From NCBI RefSeq assembly GCF_003173355.1, contig NZ_QGMY01000002.1, forward strand, positions 496,001 through 560,000: a DNA stretch of 64,000 nucleotides, given 5' to 3'. The notes below the pieces were generated by a model, which was not told the origin of the DNA, did no database searches, and saw only the letters and a program-made list of their open reading frames with translations. The number at the start of each line of letters is the position of its first letter. Position 1 is the first letter of the stretch. Both the position numbers and the translations under genes were made by a program. The stretch is from Methanospirillum lacunae. Its GTDB lineage: Archaea > Halobacteriota > Methanomicrobia > Methanomicrobiales > Methanospirillaceae. Of this stretch, positions 8,628 through 17,274 are shown one piece after another.

Positions 8628-10223
8628 ATGAGTGCATTCCAGGAAGGTATTAGATTATATAAAGAAGGACGGTATGCTGAAGCAGTTGAGAAATTGCATG
8701 CAGTTACTAGTGTAGAGCACACCAACCATAAAGCCTGGAATGCTCTTGGTGTAGCTTTGTCTAAAACGGGAGATATTGACCAGTCTGTGATCTGTTTTGA
8801 GAATGCTCTTCAGTTAGATGGTGCTAATAAAACGTATCTAAAAAACCTTGATCGAGCAAAGGTTAAGCGGTTTGAGGGAATCAGGATACATCCTTTGGTT
8901 GAGGACAAATCAGGAGGCTCAAAAGAAATTATTGGGTTTTCTTCTCAAACCATATTAGATAAGGGGCAGATACAGACAATTGAATCTGTACCATCAATAA
9001 TGCAGACGCCAAATCCTATATCTTCAAGTTCTGTGTTTTCTAATTTAAGTAATAACGAAGATCAGGCAAAAGAATTCATGGATAGAGCCCTTTCTCTCTT
9101 TGGACAGGCATCATATCATGAGATGCCTGATATGATGCAGGAAACCTTATCCTATGTTGAAAAGGCAATATCAATCAAACCTGATTATTATGACGCTTGG
9201 CAATTGAAAGTCTCCATTTTGATTTCTACTGGATTGAATCATGTAGAGGATCTGGTTGATGCACTTGATGCATGTGAACATGCTCTTGCTATAAAACCAG
9301 ATCAGGCAGCTATGTGGTATAACAAGGCCGGGATACTTGAAAGTCTTGGGCGGTATGATGAAGCAATTTCAGCATATGACAAGTCATATTTGAACTCTTC
9401 AGATGAACCCTTGAGACTCGGCCTTATATTGATGAAGAAAGGTGCCATACTTGAGGCCACAGATCAGAGTGCTCAAGCAGTAGAGGTATATGAGCAGGTC
9501 CCTGTTCATGATCGCTTTTTTGGGGACGCAATGGAAAAGAAGGCTGAGTTCCTTATGAATTCAGGCGAGAATGATTTGGCACTTTCAACTTTGAGAACTG
9601 CAGGTATGAGCTACCTGAAAGTACATCAATATGAAAAAGCGATTCATGTCTTTGATTACCTTCTTACTATCAACCAAAATGATGCCGAAATATCATATAA
9701 TAAAGGTATAACTCTGCTTGCTCTTAATGAAAGGAATCAATCTAAAGATTTACTTGAGGATGCACTTCGTTATTTTGATATTGCAGTTCAGGCCCAACCC
9801 GATAATATGAGTTACCTTATCCAGAAAGGTCGTTGTCTTCTGGATCTTGGAAGGTTTGAGGAAGGTCTACAGTACCTTGACCGTGCCTTGTGGATAAACC
9901 CTGATGATGGGATTACTCTTATGAATAAGGGGATTGCCCTCTACCAGTTATCTCGTCATGAAGAGGCATTAAGGTACTTTGATTTAGTCTGTTCGCATTA
10001 TCCTGAACATTCGGCAGCATGGATCATGAAATCACGAATTCATCTTGACTGGAAACAATATGAAACTGCTCTTATGGATATTGAAGAAGCAATAAGGCGG
10101 TCAGAGGATGAACCCCGTACTTTTGCTCAAAGAGCGATTATTCTTCGTGCTCTTGGTAGAGAAACGGAGGCTGAAGAGGATGAGAAAAAAGCGCAGAGTC
10201 TATTAGAGATGACTCCTGAATAA
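8628..10223 (+). CDS. Tetratricopeptide-repeat (TPR) protein
   Basis: 531 residues with about a dozen 34-residue TPR units, for example 'AWNALGVALSKTGDIDQSV', 'AMWYNKAGILESLGRYDEAI' and 'TLMNKGIALYQLSRHEEAL'. A Ser-rich linker (about 85-140) separates the first pair of repeats from the rest. There is no signal peptide or membrane segment, so it should be a cytosolic protein-protein scaffold. Its partner is not evident. TPR proteins are numerous in this lineage; another is encoded at 42329. Confidence 0.85.
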   Translation: MSAFQEGIRLYKEGRYAEAVEKLHAVTSVEHTNHKAWNALGVALSKTGDIDQSVICFENALQLDGANKTYLKNLDRAKVKRFEGIRIHPLVEDKSGGSKEIIGFSSQTILDKGQIQTIESVPSIMQTPNPISSSSVFSNLSNNEDQAKEFMDRALSLFGQASYHEMPDMMQETLSYVEKAISIKPDYYDAWQLKVSILISTGLNHVEDLVDALDACEHALAIKPDQAAMWYNKAGILESLGRYDEAISAYDKSYLNSSDEPLRLGLILMKKGAILEATDQSAQAVEVYEQVPVHDRFFGDAMEKKAEFLMNSGENDLALSTLRTAGMSYLKVHQYEKAIHVFDYLLTINQNDAEISYNKGITLLALNERNQSKDLLEDALRYFDIAVQAQPDNMSYLIQKGRCLLDLGRFEEGLQYLDRALWINPDDGITLMNKGIALYQLSRHEEALRYFDLVCSHYPEHSAAWIMKSRIHLDWKQYETALMDIEEAIRRSEDEPRTFAQRAIILRALGRETEAEEDEKKAQSLLEMTPE

Positions 10224-10241
10224 GTTCAAGGATGACATTAC

Positions 10242-10970
10242 ATGACATCTTCGAACATTAGCAGTAAAAGTTCTGATATTATTACATCTGAATTATCTTC
10301 TCTCCTTATTTCTGAAGGAGCATCTATTATAGGTATTGCAGATATTCAGGGAATTAATGAAAATCCATTCCCTGATTTACCTGTTGCAGTATCTATCGGT
10401 TGTCAACTAACCCCTACTGTCATCTCGATGATAAACCATGGTCCAACTGAAGCATATATCCAAGAATATAATCGTGTTAATCAGAAATTATTGAATTTCG
10501 CAGATATTTGTATAAGGTATATCAAAAAAGAAGGATTCAGGGCTGTAACTGTTGAACCAACCCCTTCGCAGGTCTATCTGAACCATCTATATGATACATT
10601 TTCACATAAGACTGCGGCAACTCGTGCTGGTATTGGATGGATAGGGAAGTGTGCACTACTTGTAACCCGAACGTGGGGGTCAGCCATCAGACTTACTACT
10701 GTCTTTTCGGATGCTCCATTAAAGATCGGACAACCAGTTGTTCAATCAGAATGTGGGGAATGCACTATTTGTACTAATTTATGTCCCGCATCGGCCCCAT
10801 CTGGTAAAAACTGGAATCCTGGATTAATCCGTGATGAGTTCTGGGATGCCAATGCCTGTTTTCTTCAGTGTGAGAAAACACAGAAGAATCGTCAGATGAG
10901 TGCACAGGTATGTGGGATATGTATCTCTATATGTCCTTATACACAACGTTTTATTAAGGATTCTTCCTGA
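10242..10970 (+). CDS. Short epoxyqueuosine-reductase-like double 4Fe-4S protein
   Basis: 242 residues. The central part matches the QueG family signature around 'TRAGIGWIGKCALLVT'. Two 4Fe-4S motifs follow: C-G-E-C-T-I-C-T-N-L-C-P, and later C-G-I-C-I-S-I-C-P with extra Cys in 'NACFLQC'. QueG reduces epoxyqueuosine in tRNA using cobalamin, but bacterial QueG is about 350 residues and this protein lacks the C-terminal HEAT repeats. A reductive role is likely; a queuosine role is unproven. It follows the TPR gene by 18 bases. Confidence 0.75.
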   Translation: MTSSNISSKSSDIITSELSSLLISEGASIIGIADIQGINENPFPDLPVAVSIGCQLTPTVISMINHGPTEAYIQEYNRVNQKLLNFADICIRYIKKEGFRAVTVEPTPSQVYLNHLYDTFSHKTAATRAGIGWIGKCALLVTRTWGSAIRLTTVFSDAPLKIGQPVVQSECGECTICTNLCPASAPSGKNWNPGLIRDEFWDANACFLQCEKTQKNRQMSAQVCGICISICPYTQRFIKDSS

Positions 10971-10994
10971 AGATCTTGCTCAAATGATACAGGT

Positions 10995-11360
10995 TTAGGG
11001 CTCTGGTTTTTTACAGGTTTTCTTTTGTATAGGGCAACCATGGCTTGTCAGATACTCAGCACCCCATACACAGAGTGAGTCTAGAACCGGCACAACTGAT
11101 TTTCCGAGAGGTGCCAATGCATATTCAACGCGTGGAGGGACTTCAGGATATACGGTTCTCGTAATCACAGCGTCCTCTTCAAGTTCACGCAGTTGTTTAG
11201 TCATCATCCTGGGGGTGACCATGGGAAGACGGTCCATTAACTCTGTAAACCGCAGAGTTCCGGATTTAAGCTGCCAAATGATAAGTGCTTTCCATTTTCC
11301 ACCAATAACCACAAGTGCAGCCTCAACCGGGCAGTGATATCCGTTTAATTTCTGGTTCAT
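10995..11360 (-). CDS. HxlR-family winged-helix transcriptional regulator
   Basis: 121 residues. The HxlR pattern is clear: an N-terminal Cys in 'YHCPVEAALVVIGGKWK', the recognition-helix region 'RFTELMDRLPMVTPRMMTKQLRELE', the wing 'VYPEVPPRVEYALAPLGKSV' and a C-terminal dimer helix. Several HxlR proteins sense thiol, aldehyde or quinone stress through that N-terminal Cys; two further Cys occur near the C-terminus. The gene diverges from a redox cluster at 11535, and perfect inverted repeats lie directly upstream of its start, consistent with autoregulation. Confidence 0.88.
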   Translation of the reverse strand: MNQKLNGYHCPVEAALVVIGGKWKALIIWQLKSGTLRFTELMDRLPMVTPRMMTKQLRELEEDAVITRTVYPEVPPRVEYALAPLGKSVVPVLDSLCVWGAEYLTSHGCPIQKKTCKKPEP

Positions 11361-11363
11361 AAT

Positions 11364-11381
11364 GTAAGTAGAGTTACTTAC
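11364..11381. promoter_or_regulatory. Candidate HxlR operator 1
   Basis: GTAAGTA-GAGT-TACTTAC is a perfect 7+7 inverted repeat with a 4-base spacer, 3 bases upstream of the hxlR-type gene start. The position suits repression of that gene and perhaps the divergent cluster. Protein binding is inferred. Confidence 0.5.
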
Positions 11382-11415
11382 TATACATTCTGTATCTATA
11401 ATTTATTAATATAGT

Positions 11416-11434
11416 CACTATTCTAGATATAGTG
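11416..11434. promoter_or_regulatory. Candidate operator 2 in the divergent promoter region
   Basis: CACTAT-TCTAGAT-ATAGTG is a perfect 6+6 inverted repeat. Its half-site differs from that of the repeat at 11364, so it may be bound by another factor or be a promoter-proximal structure of the redox cluster. Confidence 0.35.
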
Positions 11435-11534
11435 TTAGATCTATGAATGGAAAAACTGGTTTAGAAAAAAATAAAGGCTTTGTCTTCTTTGCGTCGACAG
11501 GAATTTTGAATTCATTACATATGGGAGTACCGGT

Positions 11535-11717
11535 ATGCCTGTGATATCTGTTGAGATTGGTCCTCTTACTTCTGAAGTGAAAGAAGAACTCATAAAAACA
11601 CTTACAAAAACCGCTTCCTCAATAACAAAGATTCCTGAAAGTAGTTTTATTGTTCTTGTGAAAGAATACCCCGCAGATGCTATTGGGGTTGGAGGGATTC
11701 CACTCTCTAAACGGTGA
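11535..11717 (+). CDS. 4-oxalocrotonate tautomerase family protein
   Basis: 60 residues, the usual 4-OT monomer size. Pro2, which becomes the N-terminal catalytic Pro after Met removal, is present in MPVISVEIG, and the beta-alpha-beta pattern is normal with 'SSFIVLVKEYPADAIGVGG'. Family members tautomerise keto/enol acids or dehalogenate small compounds. It is the first gene of a same-strand cluster with an FMN reductase and an Fe-S nitroreductase, and its stop is 4 bases before the next ATG. Confidence 0.85.
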   Translation: MPVISVEIGPLTSEVKEELIKTLTKTASSITKIPESSFIVLVKEYPADAIGVGGIPLSKR

Positions 11718-11721
11718 TGAA

Positions 11722-12288
11722 ATGGTATCTGTTCCTATTTTTGTTGGAAGTCCACGAAAGGGGAATACTCTCATCCTTGCATTAGAAGCCGAAAAAGCAC
11801 TTCGCAGTAAGGGAATCTCAACTGAAATAATTATGCTCAATGATCTCTCTATTATGGGGTGTCAGGCCTGCTATTCATGTAAACAGAAGGGTAATTATTC
11901 CTGTTTACTTCAGGATGATATGCAAAGAATTTATAATCTCATCGAAAATGCTGATGGTGCCATCCTGGCGACACCAATATACTTTGGTGGTGTTACAGCT
12001 CAAACAAAACTCTGGCTTGATCGTCTTTTTCCATACTTAAGTATGGATCTTGGGAGTCTTCTTCCAAGGAAGATTCCATTGGCATGTATCTACACTCAAA
12101 ATCAACCAGACCCCTCCTATTTTACCGGTGCTATGAAATCCTTTGAATTTGCTCTGGGACTTATTGGGTTTTCATTAAAGAACCGGGTTATTGGTTATGA
12201 TCTTGATACTGGAATTAAACCAATGGCAACCGAGTACCCTGAACTTATGAAAAAAGCCTGGCAAGCAGGCAACGATCTTATCTCATGA
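11722..12288 (+). CDS. NADPH-dependent FMN reductase / iron-sulfur flavoprotein-type flavodoxin
   Basis: 188 residues. 'PIFVGSPRKGNTLILALEAEKALRSKG' is the FMN-phosphate loop. 'MGCQACYSCKQKGNYSC', with four Cys in the order C-x2-C-x2-C-x6-C, resembles the compact cluster motif of archaeal iron-sulfur flavoproteins (Isf). 'GAILATPIYFGGVTAQTKLWLDR' is the flavin ring loop. It probably passes electrons from ferredoxin or NAD(P)H to small acceptors. ATG 11722 is chosen because GGTGATGA just upstream serves as the ribosome site and the flavodoxin core begins at once; a longer frame from 11677 would run deep into the tautomerase gene. Confidence 0.85.
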   Translation: MVSVPIFVGSPRKGNTLILALEAEKALRSKGISTEIIMLNDLSIMGCQACYSCKQKGNYSCLLQDDMQRIYNLIENADGAILATPIYFGGVTAQTKLWLDRLFPYLSMDLGSLLPRKIPLACIYTQNQPDPSYFTGAMKSFEFALGLIGFSLKNRVIGYDLDTGIKPMATEYPELMKKAWQAGNDLIS

Positions 12289-12310
12289 TTTTGCGTGTTA
12301 AATTTTACAG

Positions 12311-13141
12311 ATGATGAATGTGACTGACATTAGAATTAATACAAATTTCTGTAACGGGTGTGCGATATGTGCCGGTGTATGCGCATATGGTATTCTTGAT
12401 CTTGGATCTGAAAAAAAGGCAATGGTTAAGCCAGGGGCTGAAAAATTCTGTAGTAACTGCGGTCTGTGTGAAGCGATCTGTCCTAAAGGGGCAATACAGG
12501 TAAACTACGAGAATGCAGGACGAGTACCTGATTTTTCCACCGAGAGGTGTCCAACTACTAGAGAGATGGGATTACTCATAACCACTCGCAGGTCTGTTCG
12601 GGACTATAAAAAAATGTCAGTTCCTAAGGAAATATTTGAAGAAATCTTTGACATTATCAGGTATGCTCCGACCGGGATGAATGGTCAATCAGTTCACTGG
12701 ATAGTGATATCTGAACCTGATGAAGTTGCTGCTCTGGTTTCAAGAGTTATAGATTGGGCTCGAATGGTTATCAAAACACAGCCTGAATCAGTGATTGCCC
12801 CTATTCTTCCGGTATTTGTCAGTGCCTATGATCAGGGAATTGACAAGATTTGCCATGGGGCCCCTCATGTGGTAATAGCCCATAGCCCTGCTGAAAACCC
12901 AGTAGGATTTGTTGACGCCATAATTGCAATGACTCATCTGGATCTTATAGCCCCATCATTTGGATTAGGAACCTGTTGGGCTGGAATCGTTCAGGGAGCC
13001 CTAGCAACATCACCTACAATTAGGGAGAGCATAGGAATCCCGGAGAATCATGCACCCCACTATGCAATGATGATTGGGTACCCAAAGTACACCTTCAAGA
13101 GAGCACCAAAGCGCAACTCTCCAAAGATTACCTGGAAATAA
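12311..13141 (+). CDS. Nitroreductase-family protein with N-terminal 2x[4Fe-4S] ferredoxin domain
   Basis: 276 residues. Residues 1-65 form a ferredoxin domain with C-N-G-C-A-I-C-A-G-V-C and C-S-N-C-G-L-C-E-A-I-C-P. Residues 85-276 are a nitroreductase/FMN domain ('TTRRSVRDYKKMSVPKEIF', 'RYAPTGMNGQSVHWIVI', 'FGLGTCWAGIV'). Such fusions let reduced ferredoxin feed an FMN-dependent hydride-type reduction. It is third in the redox cluster controlled, presumably, by the HxlR protein. The first ATG of an ATG-ATG pair is used. Confidence 0.85.
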   Translation: MMNVTDIRINTNFCNGCAICAGVCAYGILDLGSEKKAMVKPGAEKFCSNCGLCEAICPKGAIQVNYENAGRVPDFSTERCPTTREMGLLITTRRSVRDYKKMSVPKEIFEEIFDIIRYAPTGMNGQSVHWIVISEPDEVAALVSRVIDWARMVIKTQPESVIAPILPVFVSAYDQGIDKICHGAPHVVIAHSPAENPVGFVDAIIAMTHLDLIAPSFGLGTCWAGIVQGALATSPTIRESIGIPENHAPHYAMMIGYPKYTFKRAPKRNSPKITWK

Positions 13142-13549
13142 CATATTTTCAATCATCCCACCAGAATATAATATTAAAAAAAACTGCTAATTCTGGAATA
13201 ATATTCTTCCCTTTTTAATAACCCTTTAGTTTTTTATTCAATCAAAACAGTTTTCAGGTAAGCAGCATTGCCTCAAATGGTGAATAAATTTCATTCATCT
13301 CTTGTTGAGGAAATTACTACAAACCTTTCTCCAGTATATTTATCCTTGGAATTGACGTCTGTAATCAATAAGTGGATAGACGATAGAATGGGATTATTAC
13401 CCAAATTACTGGAAGAAATTTGCCATGTATAAAGAATCTGGTCTATCAAGATATATATCACGCCATTCTACTCATTGTTCATGTGTATAACCTGCGTATA
13501 TTTGGTGAAGAAAATTGTTGCATTCTAACATCAAGGGATTGGTACGCTC
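13142..13549. other. Intergenic region, A+T rich, with one possible small reading frame
   Basis: 408 bases between the nitroreductase and dtdA. A 51-codon frame (13277-13432) is listed separately. Outside it I see only A/T tracts (13180-13235), which could include a terminator for the redox cluster and the promoter for the dtdA-ftsZ block. Confidence 0.4.
13277..13432 (+). CDS. Possible 51-residue small protein
   Basis: The frame ATG...TAA encodes 51 residues with helical character (NKFHSSLVEEITTNL ... INKWIDDRMGLLPKLLEEI) and balanced charge, unlike the low-complexity peptides that random A+T-rich DNA gives. There is no clear ribosome site before the ATG, and an in-frame TTG lies 9 bases upstream. 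It may be a real small gene, a gene remnant or chance. Confidence 0.25.
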   Translation: MVNKFHSSLVEEITTNLSPVYLSLELTSVINKWIDDRMGLLPKLLEEICHV

Positions 13550-14866
13550 ATGAAGAATGGGAAAATGAATGATAAGATTCTGTTAGTTAGTTCTCTTGTC
13601 GATCCGGCAGGCAGTCTGATTCACGAGGAGATCCGACGCATCCTATATGAGAATCCTGTACTTCAAGAACAATATCAACACAGACAATTTGATGAACGAC
13701 TGATTTACATTGAACCATCTTCGCTCACAACCGATGCAGATCTCATCATCTTTCTCTCTCGTCATGCGAGTAAGGAGCCGCGATCAGTTCTTACGGTTCA
13801 TGTTACTGGAAATTTCGGGAATGCTGTTTTCGGAGGAAATCCTGGAACTCTTACTCCTGCGGCAACAGACATGATGCATGCGATATTGAATCGTCTTGCG
13901 AAAGAAGTACCGGAGGGATATGAAGTTACCTACGAGGCGACTCATCATGGTCCGACATCTCTTTCGATACCTTCCTGTTTTGTAGAGATGGGAAGCACAG
14001 AGAGGGAATGGAAGGATCGAAATGCTGCAACAGCTATAGCCCGTGCTGTTATCGAAGCTGAACCTGAAGGTGTAATTTCTCTCGTTGGGTTTGGAGGAAC
14101 TCATTATGCTCAGCGCCAAACCGAGATTACTCTCACTACAAGGGGTGGATTTGGGCATATCATGCCAACCAGAGATCTTGTTTATCTCAACCAAGCCATG
14201 TTTGATGAGATGGTCTCATCGTCTGGGGCAGAAGCAATCTACATAGATCGAAAATCTGTAACACGCGATGATATAGAACGAATTGAAGAGTATGCTTCAA
14301 AACGGGATATATTGATTGTGGGGCAGTCAGATCTGCAGAATATGATATACATTTCCCTTTCAGATTACCGGCACATAAAGAGGCTTACTGAAGAGAGCCT
14401 AGCCGGTTCTGGGATTACAATACATGGAAAGATCCAGGGATCTGATCTAACTCCAATAACAATACCTTCGGATCTCCTTTTTGAAGCAACAAAAACAGAC
14501 CCCGAGGAATTTACGGCTGGAATAAAATCGCTTCCAATAATCCATCTATCAGGGAAAGGTATTGCTTTTTATCCCACATTCATTACCAATCAGGAAAATG
14601 CCCTCCGGATTACGAATGAATTAATACATCTCTGCGTATCAATCTTACATAGAAACTGTATCTGCAGATTTGATGGGGACTGTCTAATCATCACCAAAGA
14701 AAAGTTTGATCCAGGAAAGGCAGCATCTCTTGGCATTCCGCCCGGCCCATTGTTTGGAAGACTCATGGCCGGCGAGGTGGTGTTGCACGAGGGCAGGGAA
14801 ATAACTCCTTCGATGGTGAAGAGGATGACAGAAAAGAAGATCTGCATTCCGGGATGGGGCACATGA
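13550..14866 (+). CDS. dtdA: D-aminoacyl-tRNA deacylase (DtdA/GEK1 type) with C-terminal extension
   Basis: 438 residues. The first ~280 match archaeal DtdA, which frees tRNA from D-amino acids: '[23 protein letters not shown]', '[10 protein letters not shown]' and '[14 protein letters not shown]', with the His-rich zinc-binding pattern. The remaining ~155 residues form an extra domain containing '[17 protein letters not shown]', reminiscent of the GPLxGxLxxGE motif found in several tRNA-acting proteins. Either ATG 13550 or ATG 13565 could be the start; neither has a strong ribosome site. The stop overlaps the ftsZ start, suggesting translational coupling. Confidence 0.85.
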   Translation: MKNGKMNDKILLVSSLVDPAGSLIHEEIRRILYENPVLQEQYQHRQFDERLIYIEPSSLTTDADLIIFLSRHASKEPRSVLTVHVTGNFGNAVFGGNPGTLTPAATDMMHAILNRLAKEVPEGYEVTYEATHHGPTSLSIPSCFVEMGSTEREWKDRNAATAIARAVIEAEPEGVISLVGFGGTHYAQRQTEITLTTRGGFGHIMPTRDLVYLNQAMFDEMVSSSGAEAIYIDRKSVTRDDIERIEEYASKRDILIVGQSDLQNMIYISLSDYRHIKRLTEESLAGSGITIHGKIQGSDLTPITIPSDLLFEATKTDPEEFTAGIKSLPIIHLSGKGIAFYPTFITNQENALRITNELIHLCVSILHRNCICRFDGDCLIITKEKFDPGKAASLGIPPGPLFGRLMAGEVVLHEGREITPSMVKRMTEKKICIPGWGT

Positions 14867-15954
14867 TGAGATCTATTGTCGAAGAGGCATTAAACAGGGC
14901 GAAAACAGAGAGCCAGCCACCGCAGAATAACAGCGATCTGGATGCTGTTCTCAAGTCCATGATGACAAAAATAGCTGTCATCGGATGTGGGGGGGGAGGA
15001 TCCAATACCATAAGCAGGATGCACGACGAAGGGATTACTGGAACCACTCTCTATGCAGTAAATACTGATGCCATGCATCTTGCAACTGTCCGTGCGGATC
15101 ACCGGATTCTCATTGGAAGACAACGAACCCGTGGTCTTGGAGCAGGATCCTATCCTCAAGTGGGTGAGGAGGCAGCATTAGAGAGTGAGCATGAGATCCA
15201 CCGAGCTGTTGATAATGCAGACATGGTTTTCATCACGGCAGGGCTTGGAGGGGGAACCGGCACCGGTTGTGCACCTGTTGTTGCCAAGGCAGCACATGAA
15301 GAAGGAGCCCTGACCATTGCGGTTGTAACCCTTCCATTCACAGCTGAAGGAGCTATTAGATCAGAGAATGCGGAATCCGGCCTTGAACGTCTCCGTGAAG
15401 TAGCGGACACTGTGATTGTGGTGCCAAATGATCGGCTCATAGAGGTGGTGCCGAAATTACCACTATCAGCAGCATTTAAGGTTGCAGACGAAGTCCTGAT
15501 GCGTGCAGTGAAAGGTATAACCGAGTTAATCACTGTCCCGGGACTTGTAAACCTTGACTTTGCTGATATCAGGGCAGTCATGGAAAAGGGAGGGGTTGCC
15601 ATGATTGGAATGGGTGAGAGTGATGCCACAGATAAGGCAGCAGATTCTGTGCGCAAGGCCATCAGATCCCCTCTCCTGGACATAGATATATCTGGCGCGA
15701 CGTCTGCTCTTGTAAATGTTACCGGGGGTCCAGACATGACAATGGCAGAGGCAGAAGGGGTTGTTGAAGAGGTGTATAACCTGATTGACCCAGATGCACG
15801 TATCATCTGGGGAGCTCAGATCGATCCGACTATGCAGGGTTCAATCCGTACCCTCCTGATTTTAACAGGTGTTCGGTCGCCACAAATATATGGAAGAAAT
15901 GAGAAAAGTAACCCGAAATTTCAGAGACACTTTGAGATAGACTTTCTGAAGTGA
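14863..15954 (+). CDS. ftsZ: Cell division GTPase FtsZ
   Basis: 363 residues. It has the tubulin/FtsZ signature GGGTGTG (within '[16 protein letters not shown]'), the N-terminal nucleotide loop '[17 protein letters not shown]' and the T7 loop '[13 protein letters not shown]'. It polymerises with GTP into the division ring. The C-terminal tail is short. ATG at 14863 overlaps the dtdA stop in an ATGA and lies 4-12 bases after a GGGATGGGG stretch; ATG codons at 14854 and 14866 are alternatives. It is followed 6 bases later by secE. Confidence 0.95.
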   Translation: MMRSIVEEALNRAKTESQPPQNNSDLDAVLKSMMTKIAVIGCGGGGSNTISRMHDEGITGTTLYAVNTDAMHLATVRADHRILIGRQRTRGLGAGSYPQVGEEAALESEHEIHRAVDNADMVFITAGLGGGTGTGCAPVVAKAAHEEGALTIAVVTLPFTAEGAIRSENAESGLERLREVADTVIVVPNDRLIEVVPKLPLSAAFKVADEVLMRAVKGITELITVPGLVNLDFADIRAVMEKGGVAMIGMGESDATDKAADSVRKAIRSPLLDIDISGATSALVNVTGGPDMTMAEAEGVVEEVYNLIDPDARIIWGAQIDPTMQGSIRTLLILTGVRSPQIYGRNEKSNPKFQRHFEIDFLK

Positions 15955-15960
15955 TATCAT

Positions 15961-16152
15961 ATGGAAACCCCTAAGATCAATCTAAACCTGAATGAAGAAC
16001 TCTTTCGCAAATATTGGCGGGTTCTTAAACTGGCACGCTTCCCAAAGCGTGATGAATATACAAAAATTGCCCTCGTGGCAGCAGCCGGTGTGCTGATTGT
16101 CGGAATGATCGGTTTCATTGTATACCTGCTCTTTGTATACCTTCCGAAGTGA
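15961..16152 (+). CDS. secE: Preprotein translocase subunit SecE (Sec61 gamma)
   Basis: 63 residues: an amphipathic N-terminal helix (LFRKYWRVLKLARFPKRDEY) and one membrane helix (about residues 36-58) near the C-terminus, as in archaeal SecE/Sec61-gamma. It clamps the SecY channel. The ftsZ-secE-nusG order is conserved in archaea. Confidence 0.95.
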   Translation: METPKINLNLNEELFRKYWRVLKLARFPKRDEYTKIALVAAAGVLIVGMIGFIVYLLFVYLPK

Positions 16153-16154
16153 TC

Positions 16155-16634
16155 ATGGAGACTGAACCCCGCCTCACCCGAATCTACGCTGTCAAAACGA
16201 CAAACCGGGCTGAGCGTAGCGTAGCAGACAACATCGACAAGGCAGTCCGGGATGTCCACAATACGATTAAAGTTATGTCAGTCATCGCACCAGATGAATT
16301 GAAAGGATATGTCCTTGTCGAAACTACTGAACCTCTTGCGCGTGTTCAGGAACTGATGGAACAGGTTCCAAGTGCGCGTACCGTCCTGCCAGGAGCAACT
16401 TCTCTGGAAGAGGTTGGACATTATCTCACACCAAAACCGGCAGTCAGCGGAATTGATGAAGGCACTATCGTTGAACTTATCGCAGGCCCGTTCAAGGGCG
16501 AAAAAGCGGTTGTTAAACGTGTTGACGCTTCAAAAGAGGAAATTACTGTTGAGCTGTACGAGAGTGTTCTTCCAATTCCAATCACGGTCAGAGGCGATCA
16601 CGTCAGAATAATTGACCGTGGCGAGGATGATTAA
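16155..16634 (+). CDS. nusG: Transcription elongation factor NusG/Spt5
   Basis: 159 residues: an NGN domain (about 1-95, 'RIYAVKTTNRAERSVADNI', 'VPSARTVLPGATSLEEV') and a C-terminal KOW domain (about 105-155, 'EGTIVELIAGPFKGEKAVVKRVD'). It binds the RNA polymerase clamp and couples to the ribosome. ATG 16155 lies 2 bases after the secE stop; the in-frame GTG at 16149 is less likely. Confidence 0.95.
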   Translation: METEPRLTRIYAVKTTNRAERSVADNIDKAVRDVHNTIKVMSVIAPDELKGYVLVETTEPLARVQELMEQVPSARTVLPGATSLEEVGHYLTPKPAVSGIDEGTIVELIAGPFKGEKAVVKRVDASKEEITVELYESVLPIPITVRGDHVRIIDRGEDD

Positions 16635-16657
16635 CGTCATCCATTTTTTCTGAAACT

Positions 16658-16673
16658 CGCAAAGTATTTTTAT
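16658..16673 (+). promoter_or_regulatory. Archaeal promoter (BRE/TATA) of the L11-L1-L10-L12 operon
   Basis: CGCAAAG (purine-rich BRE) runs straight into TATTTTTAT (TATA box, 16665-16673). Transcription would start near 16694, giving a leader of about 40 bases before the L11 ATG at 16735. Confidence 0.5.
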
Positions 16674-16703
16674 TCTTATCCTTCGACCTTTATGAACCCA
16701 AAA

Positions 16704-16718
16704 GGGCATACCATGCCC
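16704..16718 (+). promoter_or_regulatory. Leader hairpin before the L11 ribosome-binding site
   Basis: GGGCAT-ACC-ATGCCC is a perfect 6-base-pair stem with a 3-base loop, followed 4 bases later by the Shine-Dalgarno AGGGTGAT (16723-16730) and the L11 ATG. It is well placed for translational control of the ribosomal-protein message. Confidence 0.45.
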
Positions 16719-16734
16719 CATCAGGGTGATAACA

Positions 16735-17211
16735 ATGGCAGATGTGGTCGAGGTACTAGTACCCGGTGGAAAAGCTACTGCAGGTCCGCCACTCGGACCG
16801 GCACTAGGTCCCCTCGGTATCAATGTCAAAGCTGTTGTTGACGAGATCAACAAGAAAACTGCAACCTTCAATGGGATGCAGGTTCCTGTCCGTGTAGAGG
16901 TGGATGCGAAGAAGAACTTCACCATCTCAGTCGGTATCCCGCCAACAACCGCCCTCATTATGAAAGAGGCAGGCATTGAGAAGGGTTCAGGAGAACCCAA
17001 TACCAAAATTGTGGGGAATATTCCACTGGAGGCCGCTGTCACGATTGCCAACATGAAACTCGAATCCATGCTTTCATATGATCTCAAGAACGCCGTAAAG
17101 GAAGTTGTTGGGACCTGTGTTAGTCTTGGTGTCACAGTTTCAGGCAAAAAGCCCAAAGATGTCATAGCTGAGATCAACACGGGCGTTCATGACGCGGTTC
17201 TCAAGGGATAG
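16735..17211 (+). CDS. rpl11: Large-subunit ribosomal protein L11 (uL11)
   Basis: 158 residues. The N-terminal motif 'VLVPGGKATAGPPLGPALGPLG' and the rRNA-binding C-terminal half ('PPTTALIMKEAGIEKGSGEP', 'ANMKLESMLSYDLKNAVKEVVGTC') are diagnostic. It builds the base of the GTPase-associated centre together with L10 and L12 encoded downstream. ATG 16735 is used because AGGGTGAT lies 4-12 bases upstream; an in-frame GTG at 16726 falls inside that site. Confidence 0.97.
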   Translation: MADVVEVLVPGGKATAGPPLGPALGPLGINVKAVVDEINKKTATFNGMQVPVRVEVDAKKNFTISVGIPPTTALIMKEAGIEKGSGEPNTKIVGNIPLEAAVTIANMKLESMLSYDLKNAVKEVVGTCVSLGVTVSGKKPKDVIAEINTGVHDAVLKG

Positions 17212-17274
17212 GTTCGCTATTAGCCATAGAAGATCGTGCTAAAATTCACGGTCGCAGAACTATGGAGGAACGTA

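Noticed and set aside
15156-15806. A 216-codon minus-strand frame inside ftsZ
   Set aside because: It is the antisense shadow of a certain gene; Ser/Arg/Thr-rich low-complexity product with no domain.
16530-17180. A 216-codon minus-strand frame across nusG and L11
   Set aside because: Antisense to two universally conserved genes; no ribosome site and no recognisable domain.
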